A DNA stretch of 64,000 nucleotides from Roseimicrobium gellanilyticum (GCF_003315205.1 NZ_QNRR01000012.1:124001-188000); one strand, 5' to 3'; shown: positions 34,489 to 43,268, counted from the first letter of the stretch. The notes: generated by a model from the sequence alone, not told the origin. Made by a program: numbers and translations.

Positions 34489-35204
34489 TGCTGGTGGTCA
34501 GCTTCCGCCTCTGGACCTTCCCTCTGCCATGAGCCCACAAATACCGGATGCCATGCCAGCGTTTCCACCCACAGGACGTGGAGGGCGTAACCGCGAAGGC
34601 GTCATCTCAGTTGCGATGATCCGGATTGGCATTCCAATTGTCGTTCGCAGGGCATCAAAAGTTCGAAGAACGCGATGTTTCGCATGATGCCCCAGCGTTC
34701 GTGAACGGACGCATAAGATGCAGGTACTGAGATGGAAATGGAAGCGTGAAACTCCTGGCACGGAAGGCGAGTGGAAGGAGATCTCAACCGCCGACACCAC
34801 GAGAACGATGTCCATTCACGACTACAAGCTGTGCTATCCGTCCACCACGGCATTCCCCACGATCACGTAGAGTAAAAATCTCGGACCCGTATTGGCTCAC
34901 GTGCACAAAAGGGCTCTCCAGCGGATGGGTCGCAGGTGAGGTGGAGGCGCGCGCTTGCAGGCTCGGGTTGTCGCTCTGGTGGCAAGCCTGCGGAGGCTCC
35001 ACACAGCGACTTCCCGTGTTGCCGTGTTGCCGTGTTGCCGTGTTGCCGTGTTGCCGTGTTGCCGTGTTGCCGTGTTGCCGTGTTGCCGTGTTGCCGTGTT
35101 GCCGTGTTGCCGGACACGGCACACGCGCCACTTCAAAGGGAGTCATTGCCATGATGCGATTCCACCTTCACTTCGCGGTGGCAGGACGGATTCTGGTCCT
35201 GCGG
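34489..35204. other. gene-poor stretch with tandem repeats
   Basis: Some 700 bases without a convincing gene. A 50-codon frame starts at ATG 34718 (MQVLRWKWKRETPGTEGEW) and ends at 34870; it could be a short protein, but nothing supports it beyond its plausible sequence. The right half contains the 8-bp repeat array at 35015-35110. Longer frames through the repeat are artefacts, since an 8-bp unit reads as a 24-base, 8-residue repeat in every frame. Confidence 0.5.
35015..35110. repeat. 8-bp tandem repeat, twelve CGTGTTGC units
   Basis: Twelve perfect copies of CGTGTTGC without a spacer, followed by CGGACACGG. The unit is not a multiple of three. Perfect identity implies recent expansion by slippage. 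It lies between mobile-element relics and a truncated efflux gene. Confidence 0.95.
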
Positions 35205-35572
35205 GTCCGCCTTCTCCGGATATCATTGTGGTCACTGTCTTAAAAAAAGATCTGCCCATCTACGTAGAGCATGTGGCGCAAACGGAGGCTTTTTCTGCAG
35301 TGGAGATTCGCGCGCGTGCAGGGGTCCCTCACCCAGGCTCCCTTCAAGGAGGGGGCCACGTGAAGCAGGGTGATCTTCTTTTCCAAACCGACCCGAAGCC
35401 CTACCAGCCCCTCGTGGAGCAGGCGAGCGCAAGTGTGAAGAAAGCTGAAGCCTCGCTCGCCCGCGCGGATGCGGATGTGAAGCGACTCCGTCCGCTGGTG
35501 AATGCCATGCCAAAAGATCCAGCAGAGAAGCATCCTGCCGCCACCCACTCGGATGTCCCCAAGGTGGACTAA
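35205..35572 (+). pseudogene. RND efflux periplasmic adaptor (AcrA/MexA-like) fragment
   Basis: The frame reads IIVVTVLKKDLPIYVEHVAQ, then TEAFSAVEIRARAG, GGGHVKQGDLLFQTDPKPYQ and LVEQASASVKKAEASLARAD. These are the first beta strands, lipoyl-like domain and start of the alpha hairpin of an HlyD/AcrA adaptor. Around residue 30 the reading (GVPHPGSLQGG) differs from the family's V-x-G-x-L-x-x-x-x-F-x-E-G, but a neighbouring frame supplies it, suggesting a pair of compensating shifts. There is no signal peptide and the protein stops after the first hairpin helix, so it is a fragment. Confidence 0.6.
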
Positions 35573-35638
35573 CCTCCAGACTGCCGCGCCCCTGGCACGT
35601 CGATGCCGTATGGAGATAGCGAGCCTTCGCGCATCAGC

Positions 35639-35755
35639 GGCAATATTTCGTAGCCCGCGAAATTCCGCATCGATCCCAGCAGCGAGTTCATTGCCACGAC
35701 ACCGCTCACACTCAGCACATAAGGCGGGTGGTAGGTAGCTGGCATGAAATCTGAG
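35639..35755 (+). promoter_or_regulatory. sigma-54-like promoter with upstream dyad (site A)
   Basis: An upstream element at 35639-35667 contains ATTTCG-N7-CGAAAT, a perfect 6-bp dyad, preceded by GGCAAT. Exactly 101 nt after its first base, at 35740, begins TGGCATGAAATCTGAG, with GG-N10-GA spacing like a -24/-12 promoter (canonical is GG-N10-GC). A third shared block, CTCACACTCAGC, begins at 35705. The DJ-1/ABM gene starts 75 bases downstream. The same arrangement occurs at three other promoters in the window. Confidence 0.6.
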
Positions 35756-35830
35756 TACTTCTCACAAACGAAACAAGCAGCGCTCGCGTAACGCGCTCAT
35801 CCCCCACCACACCAGACCACGACACAACGC

Positions 35831-36982
35831 ATGAAGGCTTCCACCGAGAAAAACTCAAGCACACTGACTGCGGGTCCCAGACGCTGGACGGTGAGCACGC
35901 TCGCAATTCTTTTGGTCATGACGAACTTCGCATCCACGCAGGCGCAACCATCGGAGCAGCAGAAGGGCAAAGTGTTGTTTGCCGTCACCAGCCATGACAA
36001 AAAGGGGGACACGGGAGAACCCACAGGCTTCTACCTGTCGGAAGTCGCACACCCTTGGGACGTGCTGGTGAATGCCGGCTATGAAATCGACTTTGTGAGC
36101 CCGAAGGGCGGGAAAGCACCGGTGGACGGCTTCGACCTTGCAGACCCCATCAACAAGAAATTCTGGGAGGACAAAGTGTACCGGGAAAAGATCGAACACA
36201 CGAAGAAGCCCTCGGAGGTCGCCCCCACGGAGTATGTCGCCATCCATTTCGCCGGCGGCCACGGCACCATGTGGGACTTCCCAGACAATGTCGCCCTCGC
36301 GAAGATTGCGGCCACCATCTACGAGAACAACGGCATCGTGAGTGCGGTTTGTCATGGTCCGGCCGGACTGGTGAACATCAAGCTCTCCAACGGCAAGTAC
36401 CTGGTACATGGCAAAAGGATCAACGCATTCACCAATGAAGAAGAGGTGGCAGTGAAACTCGACAAGGTGGTTCCGTTCCTGCTGGAGTCGAAGTTGATTG
36501 AGCGTGGCGCCACCTTCGAAAAGTCTGCTCCCTTTCACCCTCATGTCGTCGCCGACCAGCGCGTGGTCACGGGACAAAATCCCCAGTCGGCGACGGCGGT
36601 GGGGAATGCGGTGCTTGAGGAGTTGAAGCACATCACCGCGGTGGGAAAGCTCACCCGCTATTCCGTAAAGCCGGAGTCTCGCGAAACCTTCCGCAAAGCG
36701 ATGACGGACTACGTGACACAAGCAAGAGATGAGAAGGGCAATATTCAGGCAGAAGCATTTTCGGAGCAGGACAAGGACTCCGTGTTCTGGCTGATCGAAC
36801 GATGGAAAGACAGGAGTGAGCTCCAGCGATTCGGCGACAGTGTACCGGCAAAAGCCGTTGATGCGCTGAAGCCCGACGCGCTGGATGCCAAGGAGGAGAC
36901 CTACATCGTCAAAGACTGGAGCCGCTCTCGAAGGAGCAGTGGCGCCGGGCACCACGAGCAGAAGACCAACCGCTCACCGTGA
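35831..36982 (+). CDS. exported DJ-1/PfpI protein with ABM domain (3' end frameshifted)
   Basis: As read, 383 residues. A signal peptide (STLAILLVMTNFASTQAQ) precedes a DJ-1/PfpI domain of the Hsp31/glyoxalase III type, with FAVTSHDKKGDTGEPTGFYL, SEVAHPWDVL, and nucleophile Cys in IVSAVCHGPAGLVNIK. Next is an ABM-like ferredoxin fold (VGKLTRYSVKPESRETF to about VDALKPDALD). The last residues after VKDW are unnatural. Adding one G at the GG of 36918-36919 continues as EPLSKEQWRRAPRAEDQPL into the ABM domain of the next frame (36982-37281), giving 483 residues. Members can detoxify glyoxals or act as protein deglycases or chaperones; the exact activity is not shown. Confidence 0.85.
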   Translation: MKASTEKNSSTLTAGPRRWTVSTLAILLVMTNFASTQAQPSEQQKGKVLFAVTSHDKKGDTGEPTGFYLSEVAHPWDVLVNAGYEIDFVSPKGGKAPVDGFDLADPINKKFWEDKVYREKIEHTKKPSEVAPTEYVAIHFAGGHGTMWDFPDNVALAKIAATIYENNGIVSAVCHGPAGLVNIKLSNGKYLVHGKRINAFTNEEEVAVKLDKVVPFLLESKLIERGATFEKSAPFHPHVVADQRVVTGQNPQSATAVGNAVLEELKHITAVGKLTRYSVKPESRETFRKAMTDYVTQARDEKGNIQAEAFSEQDKDSVFWLIERWKDRSELQRFGDSVPAKAVDALKPDALDAKEETYIVKDWSRSRRSSGAGHHEQKTNRSP

Positions 36983-37281
36983 TGCTCTTCGTCGATGCCA
37001 AACCGGGAACGCAGCAGACCTTCATGGACACCTATCAAGTGGCCATGCCACCGTTCCGCAGCCAGCCCGGCGTGGTCACCTATCAATTGTCACGCGTGGA
37101 AGGTGAGGACACAAAGTTTGTCACCTTTGAGAAGTTCCGGAGCAAGGACGCTTTCCAGCGCCATCTGGACTTTCCTCCGATCAAGCCGGTGCTCGAATAC
37201 TTGCAGACGAGCATTCAAAAACAACCCTTCCAGGCAGGGCTTCACCTCCTTGTCGAGTTTGCATCGGCACCGCGCGAGTGA
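36982..37281 (+). CDS. ABM-domain protein, probably the C-terminus of the preceding gene
   Basis: About 100 residues starting MLFVDAKPGTQQTFMDTYQV. It has the antibiotic biosynthesis monooxygenase (ABM) fold pattern: FRSQPGVVTYQLSRVEGED, then FVTFEKFRSKDAFQRHLD and a C-terminal strand AGLHLLVEFAS. The ATG overlaps the upstream stop (TGATG), so it could be a separate coupled gene. However, good coding sequence (EPLSKEQWRRAP) continues upstream of the ATG in this frame, so I favour one gene split by a lost G at 36918-36919. ABM domains bind small aromatic or quinone-like compounds or haem. Confidence 0.75.
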   Translation: MLFVDAKPGTQQTFMDTYQVAMPPFRSQPGVVTYQLSRVEGEDTKFVTFEKFRSKDAFQRHLDFPPIKPVLEYLQTSIQKQPFQAGLHLLVEFASAPRE

Positions 37282-37401
37282 GCCTGGCAGACTCTCGTTT
37301 CAGGGGATGCAGCACGTCGCATCGACCGCTGCCCACGAAGTTTCGCCACACTGGTCGTTGGATGGTTGCTTTGAATCGTGTAGAGGACTGTCCACGCGCC
37401 C

Positions 37402-39234
37402 ATGCTCCCTGTAGCCCGACCCTGTATCGACCGTTGGTATCACTCGCTCTTATGGCAACTCTGCTGTGTGATTACTCTCGCGGGCTTGGTGCTGACGCAG
37501 CAGGTCCGGGCGCAGTCGATTCCCCTGTCGTTGCCGTCCCAGCCCGGTTCAGAGATCATTGAGGTCGCGATTGATGGGGAAATCTTTCCCACCCTCGGGA
37601 TGCCATCCCTGTCATTGCCACCTGCCATTCGCCGGTTCGCCGTCTACATGAATCCGGGGCAGCCGCGGCGGCGAAAGTACATACTGGAGGGGATCGATAC
37701 GCAGTGGAGGGAAAACACCTGCCAGATGGGTATCCGTGTTCGCTTCTTCAATGACAAGGGCGAGCCGGTGGAGCAAGAAATCGAGAGTGTCATTGGTGAA
37801 ACGCAGGACTGGAATGGCAGCCTGGAAAAGCCCGTGTTTGTACCCCGCAAGGCGACGGTCACCGCTCCTCCGGGTGCCCGGAGTCTCTGGCTCATCATTA
37901 CCTCGGGAGGAGGGCCACCGGATACTCTGGGCACGCTGCTGGTAAAGGGCCTGAAAATCACACGCACCCGTGACGGAGGGACACCGGAGGTGGTCATGCG
38001 CGCCCCGGTGGGAAATGATGCGCGTTTCTCACCTGTGCTGCCTGCGCCAAATGGGTTCGTCGCCGACGGGATCCGCCCGAAAATGGCCCGGCTCCTTACC
38101 CTCGCGCCAGCTTCGGGTGATGCACAAGGCGAGCAGTGCTTTGCCCTCATCGATGATGACGTGGGTGCACATGCCGAATGGCGCACGGTGAAGGAGGATG
38201 CTCTCGCAGTCATCGAAGGTGACCAACTGGAAATCGAGTGGAGCCAGGCTCACAGCGTTGGTGGAGGAACGCTTTCCGTTCAGGACTACAACAATCCCGC
38301 ACCCGGGAACTATAAGCTGCGTGTTCAGCCGGTGGATCTTCAAGGGCTGCCCAATGGCGAGGAGACCACGCTCATGATCTCCGTACTCCCACCGTGGTGG
38401 AAGCAGAGGTGGGTGTGGACTCTGACGGCCCTGATCGTGGGCGTGCTGGCCTTTGCGTTGAGCCGTTACATCGCGCATCAACGACTGCGTGAAGAGCTCA
38501 ACCGGATGAAGGAGGCCGCGCTGCGCAAGGCGGAGGTGGAAATGAACCGCATGGCGCGCGCGACGACTCTCGGTGAGTTTACAGCGTCCATCGCCCACGA
38601 GATCAGCCAGCCTCTCACGGCAATGACGACCAACGCGAGCACCTGTCTGCGCTGGCTCAGTCCGGAGCGTTGTGACATTGACGAGGCGCGCGCCGCGGCC
38701 CAGCGCATCATTGGCGACGGAGATCGCGCGGTGCAGATCATCATGCGCATCCGGGCCCTGCTCGCGAAAGACAAGCCGATCCGTGAGTCATCCAGCATCA
38801 ATGCGGTTATCGAAGAGATTCTACCTCTGCTCACCACGGATATCCGGAAACGGGGTGTGAAATTGGAATGCGACCTCAGCGCTGATCTTCCTGAGGTCGC
38901 GATTGATCGTGTGCAGATCCAACAGGTGGTTATGAACTTGGTGCGAAATGGCCTCGACGCCATGAACGGCATCGCGGATCGCCCCCGGGTGCTGCGGATC
39001 CATACCGGGCGCGAGGCGGAAGCCGTCTCCGTACAGGTGGAAGACACTGGAGTAGGGCTGAGCTCCGCCACGATCGAGCGCCTCTTTGACCGGTTCTTCA
39101 CCACGAAGCCGGAGGGGCTGGGCATGGGTCTCGCCATCTGCCAGTCGATTGTCGCGTCCCATGGAGGACGCCTCGTTGCCAGACCTGCCGAAGGCAACGG
39201 AGCGATATTCCTATTCACGTTGCCGATCGAGTAG
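37402..39234 (+). CDS. membrane sensor histidine kinase (paralogue 1)
   Basis: 610 residues. A signal anchor (LLWQLCCVITLAGLVLTQQV) and a periplasmic beta-rich domain of about 300 residues follow, with FAVYMNPGQPRRRKYILEGI and later PAPGNYKLRVQPVDLQGLPN, a Y_Y_Y-type beta sandwich before the membrane. The second helix is near residue 337 (WVWTLTALIVGVLAFALS). The cytoplasmic part has an H box FTASIAHEISQPLTAMTTNA, N box VVMNLVRNGLDAMN, G1 VEDTGVGLSS, F box DRFFTTKPEG and G2 GLGMGLAICQS. This is the FixL/DctB-like class. No receiver is attached; likely partners are the regulators at 40.5-43.0 kb. Closely similar to the kinase at 45162-47045. Confidence 0.93.
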   Translation: MLPVARPCIDRWYHSLLWQLCCVITLAGLVLTQQVRAQSIPLSLPSQPGSEIIEVAIDGEIFPTLGMPSLSLPPAIRRFAVYMNPGQPRRRKYILEGIDTQWRENTCQMGIRVRFFNDKGEPVEQEIESVIGETQDWNGSLEKPVFVPRKATVTAPPGARSLWLIITSGGGPPDTLGTLLVKGLKITRTRDGGTPEVVMRAPVGNDARFSPVLPAPNGFVADGIRPKMARLLTLAPASGDAQGEQCFALIDDDVGAHAEWRTVKEDALAVIEGDQLEIEWSQAHSVGGGTLSVQDYNNPAPGNYKLRVQPVDLQGLPNGEETTLMISVLPPWWKQRWVWTLTALIVGVLAFALSRYIAHQRLREELNRMKEAALRKAEVEMNRMARATTLGEFTASIAHEISQPLTAMTTNASTCLRWLSPERCDIDEARAAAQRIIGDGDRAVQIIMRIRALLAKDKPIRESSSINAVIEEILPLLTTDIRKRGVKLECDLSADLPEVAIDRVQIQQVVMNLVRNGLDAMNGIADRPRVLRIHTGREAEAVSVQVEDTGVGLSSATIERLFDRFFTTKPEGLGMGLAICQSIVASHGGRLVARPAEGNGAIFLFTLPIE

Positions 39235-39320
39235 TGGTTATGAGCGGAGATCGCGGTTTCCACGTGCTGCATTCCTCCCACATGCTCCCTCCGCCAAAGC
39301 ACGAATCGTTGCACTGAGGC

Positions 39321-39437
39321 AGCGAACTTTCGTTCACCGCCAAAATATCGACACTGATTGCGAAGTCAGCAGGGGGACCTTAACGCACTACCTCACAGGT
39401 GGTTATGCAGAATAGCATAAATGGCATCCGCTTTGCT
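39321..39437 (+). promoter_or_regulatory. sigma-54-like promoter with upstream dyad (site D)
   Basis: TGGCATCCGCTTTGCTT at 39422 fits a sigma-54 promoter well: GG-N10-GC with TTGC at -12. Exactly 101 nt upstream, 39321-39350 holds CTTTCGTTCACCGCCAAAA, the same TTTCGT-N-CGC-x-AA core as sites A-C but with a weaker dyad. The exported DJ-1 gene begins 110 bases downstream at 39548. The rest of the 39235-39547 gap holds nothing else I can identify. Confidence 0.65.
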
Positions 39438-39547
39438 TAAAAGGATGGCGGGACATTCGTCCTCACAAACCATGCGTGGGGCTGCCGCCATTCCAGCCGT
39501 GGTTCTTCGCTTCGTCATAACCCCAAAAACACAGACCGACTGAATTC

Positions 39548-40345
39548 ATGAAAACCGTGAACACCATCCTTGTCGCCGGCGCTCTCAGTGCGCTTGCCGT
39601 ATTCGACGCCGCAGCTCAGGGGAACAGCTCCTACGAACTGGATGTCATCAATCAACTCGCCACCAAGACCGCCGTCTCCACGATGCCCGTCTCCCAACTG
39701 CTCAATGCTCCGGGCAATGAAGCCCTGAAAGCCTTCTTCTTTACTCCAATCAAGGACAAGGAGGTGCTGAAGGGAAAACGCGTCGCCGTGCTGGCCGCCG
39801 ATGGCTTCGAGGAGATCGAGTTGACAGGGCCCGTGTGGTATCTCAAGGCCTTGGGCGCGAAAGTCGATATCGTGGCGCCGAAGTTCAATCCAGCACCGGC
39901 AAGATACGGCCTTACCACGCCGGACATGGCAAAGGATCACATCATGGCTATTCAGTATCTCAACCCTGTTGGCTGGATCAAGGTCGACCGCAGTGCTGAC
40001 CAGATCAAGGTGGACGAATACGATGCCATCTTCATTCCCGGCGGCGCATGGAATCCCGATAACCTGCGCTACGACAAGGACGTGATCCGCTTCGTACAGG
40101 AGTTCAACAAATCCGGAAAGCTCATCGCCGCCATCTGCCATGCGCCGGTCGTGCTGGCATCCGCGGATATCCTCAAGGGCAGGAAACTCACAGGCTATTG
40201 GAACATACAGAGCGATCTCACCAACGCAGGTGGGCAGGTACTGGAGCAACCCGTGGTGGTCGATGGCAATCTGATCACCAGCCGGCACCCCATCGACGTG
40301 GCTGATTTCTCCATCGCCCTGAAGGACTGGCTGATCAAAAAATAG
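39548..40345 (+). CDS. exported DJ-1/PfpI family protein
   Basis: 265 residues with signal peptide MKTVNTILVAGALSALAVFD, cleaved near AAA. After a linker (LLNAPGNEALKAFFFTPI) comes a PfpI-like domain: VAVLAADGFEEIELTGPVWY with the conserved Glu, DAIFIPGGAWNPDNLRYD, and nucleophile Cys in KLIAAICHAPVVLASAD, then LKGRKLTGYWN. The domain resembles YhbO/PfpI general stress proteins more than Hsp31. It stands alone under its own sigma-54-like promoter, between a histidine kinase and the convergent NtrC-type regulator. A periplasmic role in carbonyl stress is inference. Confidence 0.9.
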   Translation: MKTVNTILVAGALSALAVFDAAAQGNSSYELDVINQLATKTAVSTMPVSQLLNAPGNEALKAFFFTPIKDKEVLKGKRVAVLAADGFEEIELTGPVWYLKALGAKVDIVAPKFNPAPARYGLTTPDMAKDHIMAIQYLNPVGWIKVDRSADQIKVDEYDAIFIPGGAWNPDNLRYDKDVIRFVQEFNKSGKLIAAICHAPVVLASADILKGRKLTGYWNIQSDLTNAGGQVLEQPVVVDGNLITSRHPIDVADFSIALKDWLIKK

Positions 40346-40483
40346 AGAAACTCCAAAACCAGGCTCCGGGATACACGTCCCGGGGCCTTGGCCACGCGGC
40401 GCAACTGAGAGCCACGACCGCGACCACATCGCCATCACTGCAAGGCCCGGAGACCATTCACTCCGTCGGTAGGTGAACCGGTC

Positions 40484-41881
40484 CTACTGCGTTGCCTCGT
40501 TGCGGCTCAACCCCATCTTCTTGATCCGTGAAATCAAAGTTGTGGGTTTCACTCCCAAAAGCTCCGCCGCCCCGCTGGGGCCTCCGACTTTCCATCCGGT
40601 CTTATTCAGCACGATGCGCAGATTCTCGCGCTCACGACGTTGAATTTCCGGCTCCGTCATGAATTCTGGTTCCGCCTTCTCCTGGTTCATGGAACGCGGC
40701 GCAGGCAAAGCCGGAGCCTCGGCCGTCGTGGTTGGAAGGTCGAACTCAAGCACCTTGCCTCGCGCCAGAATGGTGGCGCGTTCGATGACATTGCGCAGTT
40801 CACGAATGTTGCCCGGCCAGTGGTATTCCTGCAATCGGATCACACCCGCTTCGGTGAGCCGGGGCTTCGTGCACTTCATTTCCTTGGCGAGCAGTTCCAC
40901 GAAATATTTGGCCAGCATGGGGATGTCCTCCCGCCGATCGCGAAGCGGACTGACCCGCACTGGAAAGACATCCAGTCGATAGTAGAGGTCTTCGCGAAAC
41001 CGGCCTCCCGCCACCTCGGCTTTCAGGTCGCGGTTCGTCGCCACGACCACCCGCACATCCACCCGTCGCGTTCGTTCCTCCCCTACCCGCTCGAACTGCT
41101 TCTCCTGCAAGGCACGCAGAAGTTTGCTTTGGAGTTCGAGGGGAATTTCGCCGATTTCGTCCAGAAAGAGAGTCCCACCATGGGCCGCTTCAAAACGTCC
41201 CATGCGATCCTTGATGGCCCCGGTGAATGCACCACGTGCGTGCCCGAAGAATTCGCTCTCATACAACTCCTTTGGAATGGACGCGCAATTCACGCGCACG
41301 AGGGCGTGCTCTTTGCGACGGCTTAGCTTGTGAATCTCGCGCGCCACCAGTTCCTTCCCCGTGCCCGTTTCCCCCTGAATCAGGACGGTAGAATCGGTCG
41401 GTGCGACCATGGAGATTTGTTTGATCAAGGTCCGGTGCGCACCCCCGATTCCGACAATCTCATTGGATTGTGCCGATGCCTGGTCTTTCGAGCGATGGCC
41501 GCCGTATTCGCGGGTGAGCAGACTCTCTTGGACAGCATCGAGCAGCTCCTCAGGATCGAAGGGCTTCGTCAGAAATTCAAATGCGCCCGCCTTGATGGCA
41601 CGTACCGACATGGAGATATCGCCATGGCCTGTCAGGAATACGATGGGGATATGGGGCTCACTCCGGAACAGCTCGCGCTGCAACTGCAGACCGCTCAGCC
41701 CAGGCAACTCCACATCGAGAACAAGGCAGCCAGGAGGCTCGCCACGGGAGCGCGCCAGGAAGTCATCCGCGGAGCCATAGGTCTCCACGCGCAATCCTTC
41801 CGCTCGCAGCAATCCCCGGACGGATTCCCGGATGGAGACATCATCATCAACTACACAGACGAGAGCGTCGACATTTTTCAT
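40484..41881 (-). CDS. NtrC-family sigma-54-dependent response regulator
   Basis: 465 residues, full length. The receiver domain (residues 1-125) has the acidic pair VVDDDVS, phospho-Asp in LVLDVELPGLSG and Lys in FLTKPFD. The AAA+ domain (about 150-380) has Walker A GETGTGKE, the sigma-54 contact loop GAFTGA, and Walker B GGTLFLDEIGE. The C-terminal Fis-type helix-turn-helix is AAELLGVKPTTLISRIKKMG. All activator motifs are intact, so it should open sigma-54 promoters. It lies in the middle of a cluster containing four promoters with GG-N10-G[AC] elements and a fixed upstream dyad, the obvious candidate targets. Upstream genes on the same strand are a receiver-only protein and a FixJ-type regulator. 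Confidence 0.94.
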   Translation of the reverse strand: MKNVDALVCVVDDDVSIRESVRGLLRAEGLRVETYGSADDFLARSRGEPPGCLVLDVELPGLSGLQLQRELFRSEPHIPIVFLTGHGDISMSVRAIKAGAFEFLTKPFDPEELLDAVQESLLTREYGGHRSKDQASAQSNEIVGIGGAHRTLIKQISMVAPTDSTVLIQGETGTGKELVAREIHKLSRRKEHALVRVNCASIPKELYESEFFGHARGAFTGAIKDRMGRFEAAHGGTLFLDEIGEIPLELQSKLLRALQEKQFERVGEERTRRVDVRVVVATNRDLKAEVAGGRFREDLYYRLDVFPVRVSPLRDRREDIPMLAKYFVELLAKEMKCTKPRLTEAGVIRLQEYHWPGNIRELRNVIERATILARGKVLEFDLPTTTAEAPALPAPRSMNQEKAEPEFMTEPEIQRRERENLRIVLNKTGWKVGGPSGAAELLGVKPTTLISRIKKMGLSRNEATQ

Positions 41882-41920
41882 GACACGTATCGGGTCGGGT
41901 TGATTTCCATGGCGTATCGA

Positions 41921-42286
41921 CTAGCCAGACAGGGCGCGATCGATCGCCTTCAACAAGGATTCCTCACTGAAAGGCTTGAGCAGGCAGTCCACGGCTCCGG
42001 CGGCCATCATGCGCGCGGCGTTTTCATCTCCGTGCGCCGTGATGAAGATGATGGGAATCTTCTCCCCACGCGCGATGAGTTCCCTCTGCAGCTCAGGTCC
42101 ACTCATCCCCGGCATGCAGACATCAAGGATCAGGCAGTCCGCCGTCGCCAGCGCATCCGACCCCAGGAAACTCTCAGCGGAGGAGAACACCGCATGCCCG
42201 TAACCGAGTGATCTCAGCAGGCCCTTGAGCGACTCGCGGAGAGATTCATCGTCATCTACCACGGAAATGAGGGGCACCTTGGTCAT
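41921..42286 (-). CDS. stand-alone receiver-domain protein (FixJ-type)
   Basis: 121 residues, a single receiver domain: ISVVDDDESLRESLKGLL, phospho-Asp in CLILDVCMPGMSG, Thr in IIFITAHGD and Lys in CLLKPFSEE. It ends at RALSG with no output domain, so it probably acts as a phosphate shuttle or sink between the kinases and the other two regulators, or by protein contact. It lies 39 bases upstream of the NtrC-type gene and 100 bases after the FixJ-type gene on the same strand. I find no DNA-binding remnant after its stop, so it is not an obvious truncation. Confidence 0.88.
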   Translation of the reverse strand: MTKVPLISVVDDDESLRESLKGLLRSLGYGHAVFSSAESFLGSDALATADCLILDVCMPGMSGPELQRELIARGEKIPIIFITAHGDENAARMMAAGAVDCLLKPFSEESLLKAIDRALSG

Positions 42287-42386
42287 CGGATCGTCTTCCC
42301 CCCACGGTGCCTCTTTTCGCGGTTAGACGCTATTATACCTAGGTCTCACAAATGGAGATGCCGACAGCTTCCATTGCCCCGGGCCG

Positions 42387-43016
42387 TCACATTCCTCGTT
42401 CCAGCTTTTCTGCCATCCGCACCAGGTCCGCGAGTGATTCCGCCATCATCTTGCGCATGACTCGACCGCGATGGGTTTTTACAGTGATCTCCTGCGTGCC
42501 CAGTTCCGCCGCCACCTGCTTGTTCATCAACCCCTGGACCACGAGTGCCATCACCTCGCGCTCGCGAGCAGTCAGCGTTTCGTAGCGAGCGCGGAGGTTG
42601 CTTGATTCAGCGCGAGTCGCGAGAGCTTCCCGGTCACGGGCGAGCGCCTGGTGGATTGAATCCAGCAGGACATCCTCACGAAAGGGCTTCGTCAGAAACT
42701 CCACAGCGCCCGCCTTCATCGCCTGGACCGTCATCGGAATATCACCATGGCCGGTGATGAAGATGATGGGAATGACGCGCTGAGCATCGAGAAGCACGCG
42801 CTGAAGTTCGATACCACTGAGATCCGGCAAGCCTACGTCGAGCACCAGACACGACGGCTCCTCTGGCAGTGGTCGCCGGAGAAACTCAGCAGCGGCAGAA
42901 AACGTCTCGACTCGCAACCCGACAGATCGAACCAAGCCGCTCAGCGACTCGCGTATGGACGGATCATCGTCCACCACGAAGACCGTAGGCGATTTCTCAA
43001 GCTTGCTGTTCGCCAT
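42387..43016 (-). CDS. FixJ-family response regulator (receiver plus LuxR HTH)
   Basis: 209 residues. The receiver has [17 protein letters not shown], phospho-Asp in [12 protein letters not shown] and Lys in FLTKPFRED. The C-terminal LuxR-type helix-turn-helix is [20 protein letters not shown], then [19 protein letters not shown]. It is the first gene of the leftward regulator set. The divergent interval to its right (43017-43268) contains site B of the shared promoter architecture. FixJ-type regulators pair with FixL-like kinases such as the two in this cluster. Confidence 0.92.
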   Translation of the reverse strand: MANSKLEKSPTVFVVDDDPSIRESLSGLVRSVGLRVETFSAAAEFLRRPLPEEPSCLVLDVGLPDLSGIELQRVLLDAQRVIPIIFITGHGDIPMTVQAMKAGAVEFLTKPFREDVLLDSIHQALARDREALATRAESSNLRARYETLTAREREVMALVVQGLMNKQVAAELGTQEITVKTHRGRVMRKMMAESLADLVRMAEKLERGM

Positions 43017-43122
43017 CGAAGATTTGAGGGATGTGCATCAGGATTCTCTACACCAGAGACTGGCTTGTCACCACCGCATCCATGAATGCTTTGGTTTGTG
43101 TGCGAGTCAACGTGCGACAGAC

Positions 43123-43240
43123 GGCGACATTTCGTAGGCGGCGAACTTTCGAAGCAGTTCAGCGTGCAGGCATCAAGTTCTCAACAACCTCGCCATGAGT
43201 GAGTAGCTGCTGACAATCACTGATGGCACGAAACGTGAAC
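43123..43240 (+). promoter_or_regulatory. sigma-54-like promoter with upstream dyad (site B)
   Basis: The upstream element at 43123-43152 contains ATTTCGTAGGCGGCGAACTT. The promoter-like element TGGCACGAAACGTGAA begins at 43224, exactly 101 nt after the element's first base, with GG-N10-GA spacing. The third block, CTCGCCATGAGTG, starts at 43189, 66 nt into the array of elements as in site C. A short gene begins at 43269 and the alcohol dehydrogenase at 43595. The FixJ-type gene diverges to the left, so the dyad could also affect it. Confidence 0.62.
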
Positions 43241-43268
43241 CCCATGATGCAGACCACCCATCTGTACC

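Noticed and set aside
34498-34815. Minus-strand 105-codon frame beginning MDIVLVVSAVEISFH.
   Set aside because: It has no recognisable domain, poor composition downstream and no partner gene, and it lies in a stretch of relics.
34784-35243. Open frames on both strands with HGNTATRQ-type or CCRVAVLP-type repeats.
   Set aside because: They arise from the 8-bp tandem repeat, which is open in many frames. No family pattern or start signal supports a gene.
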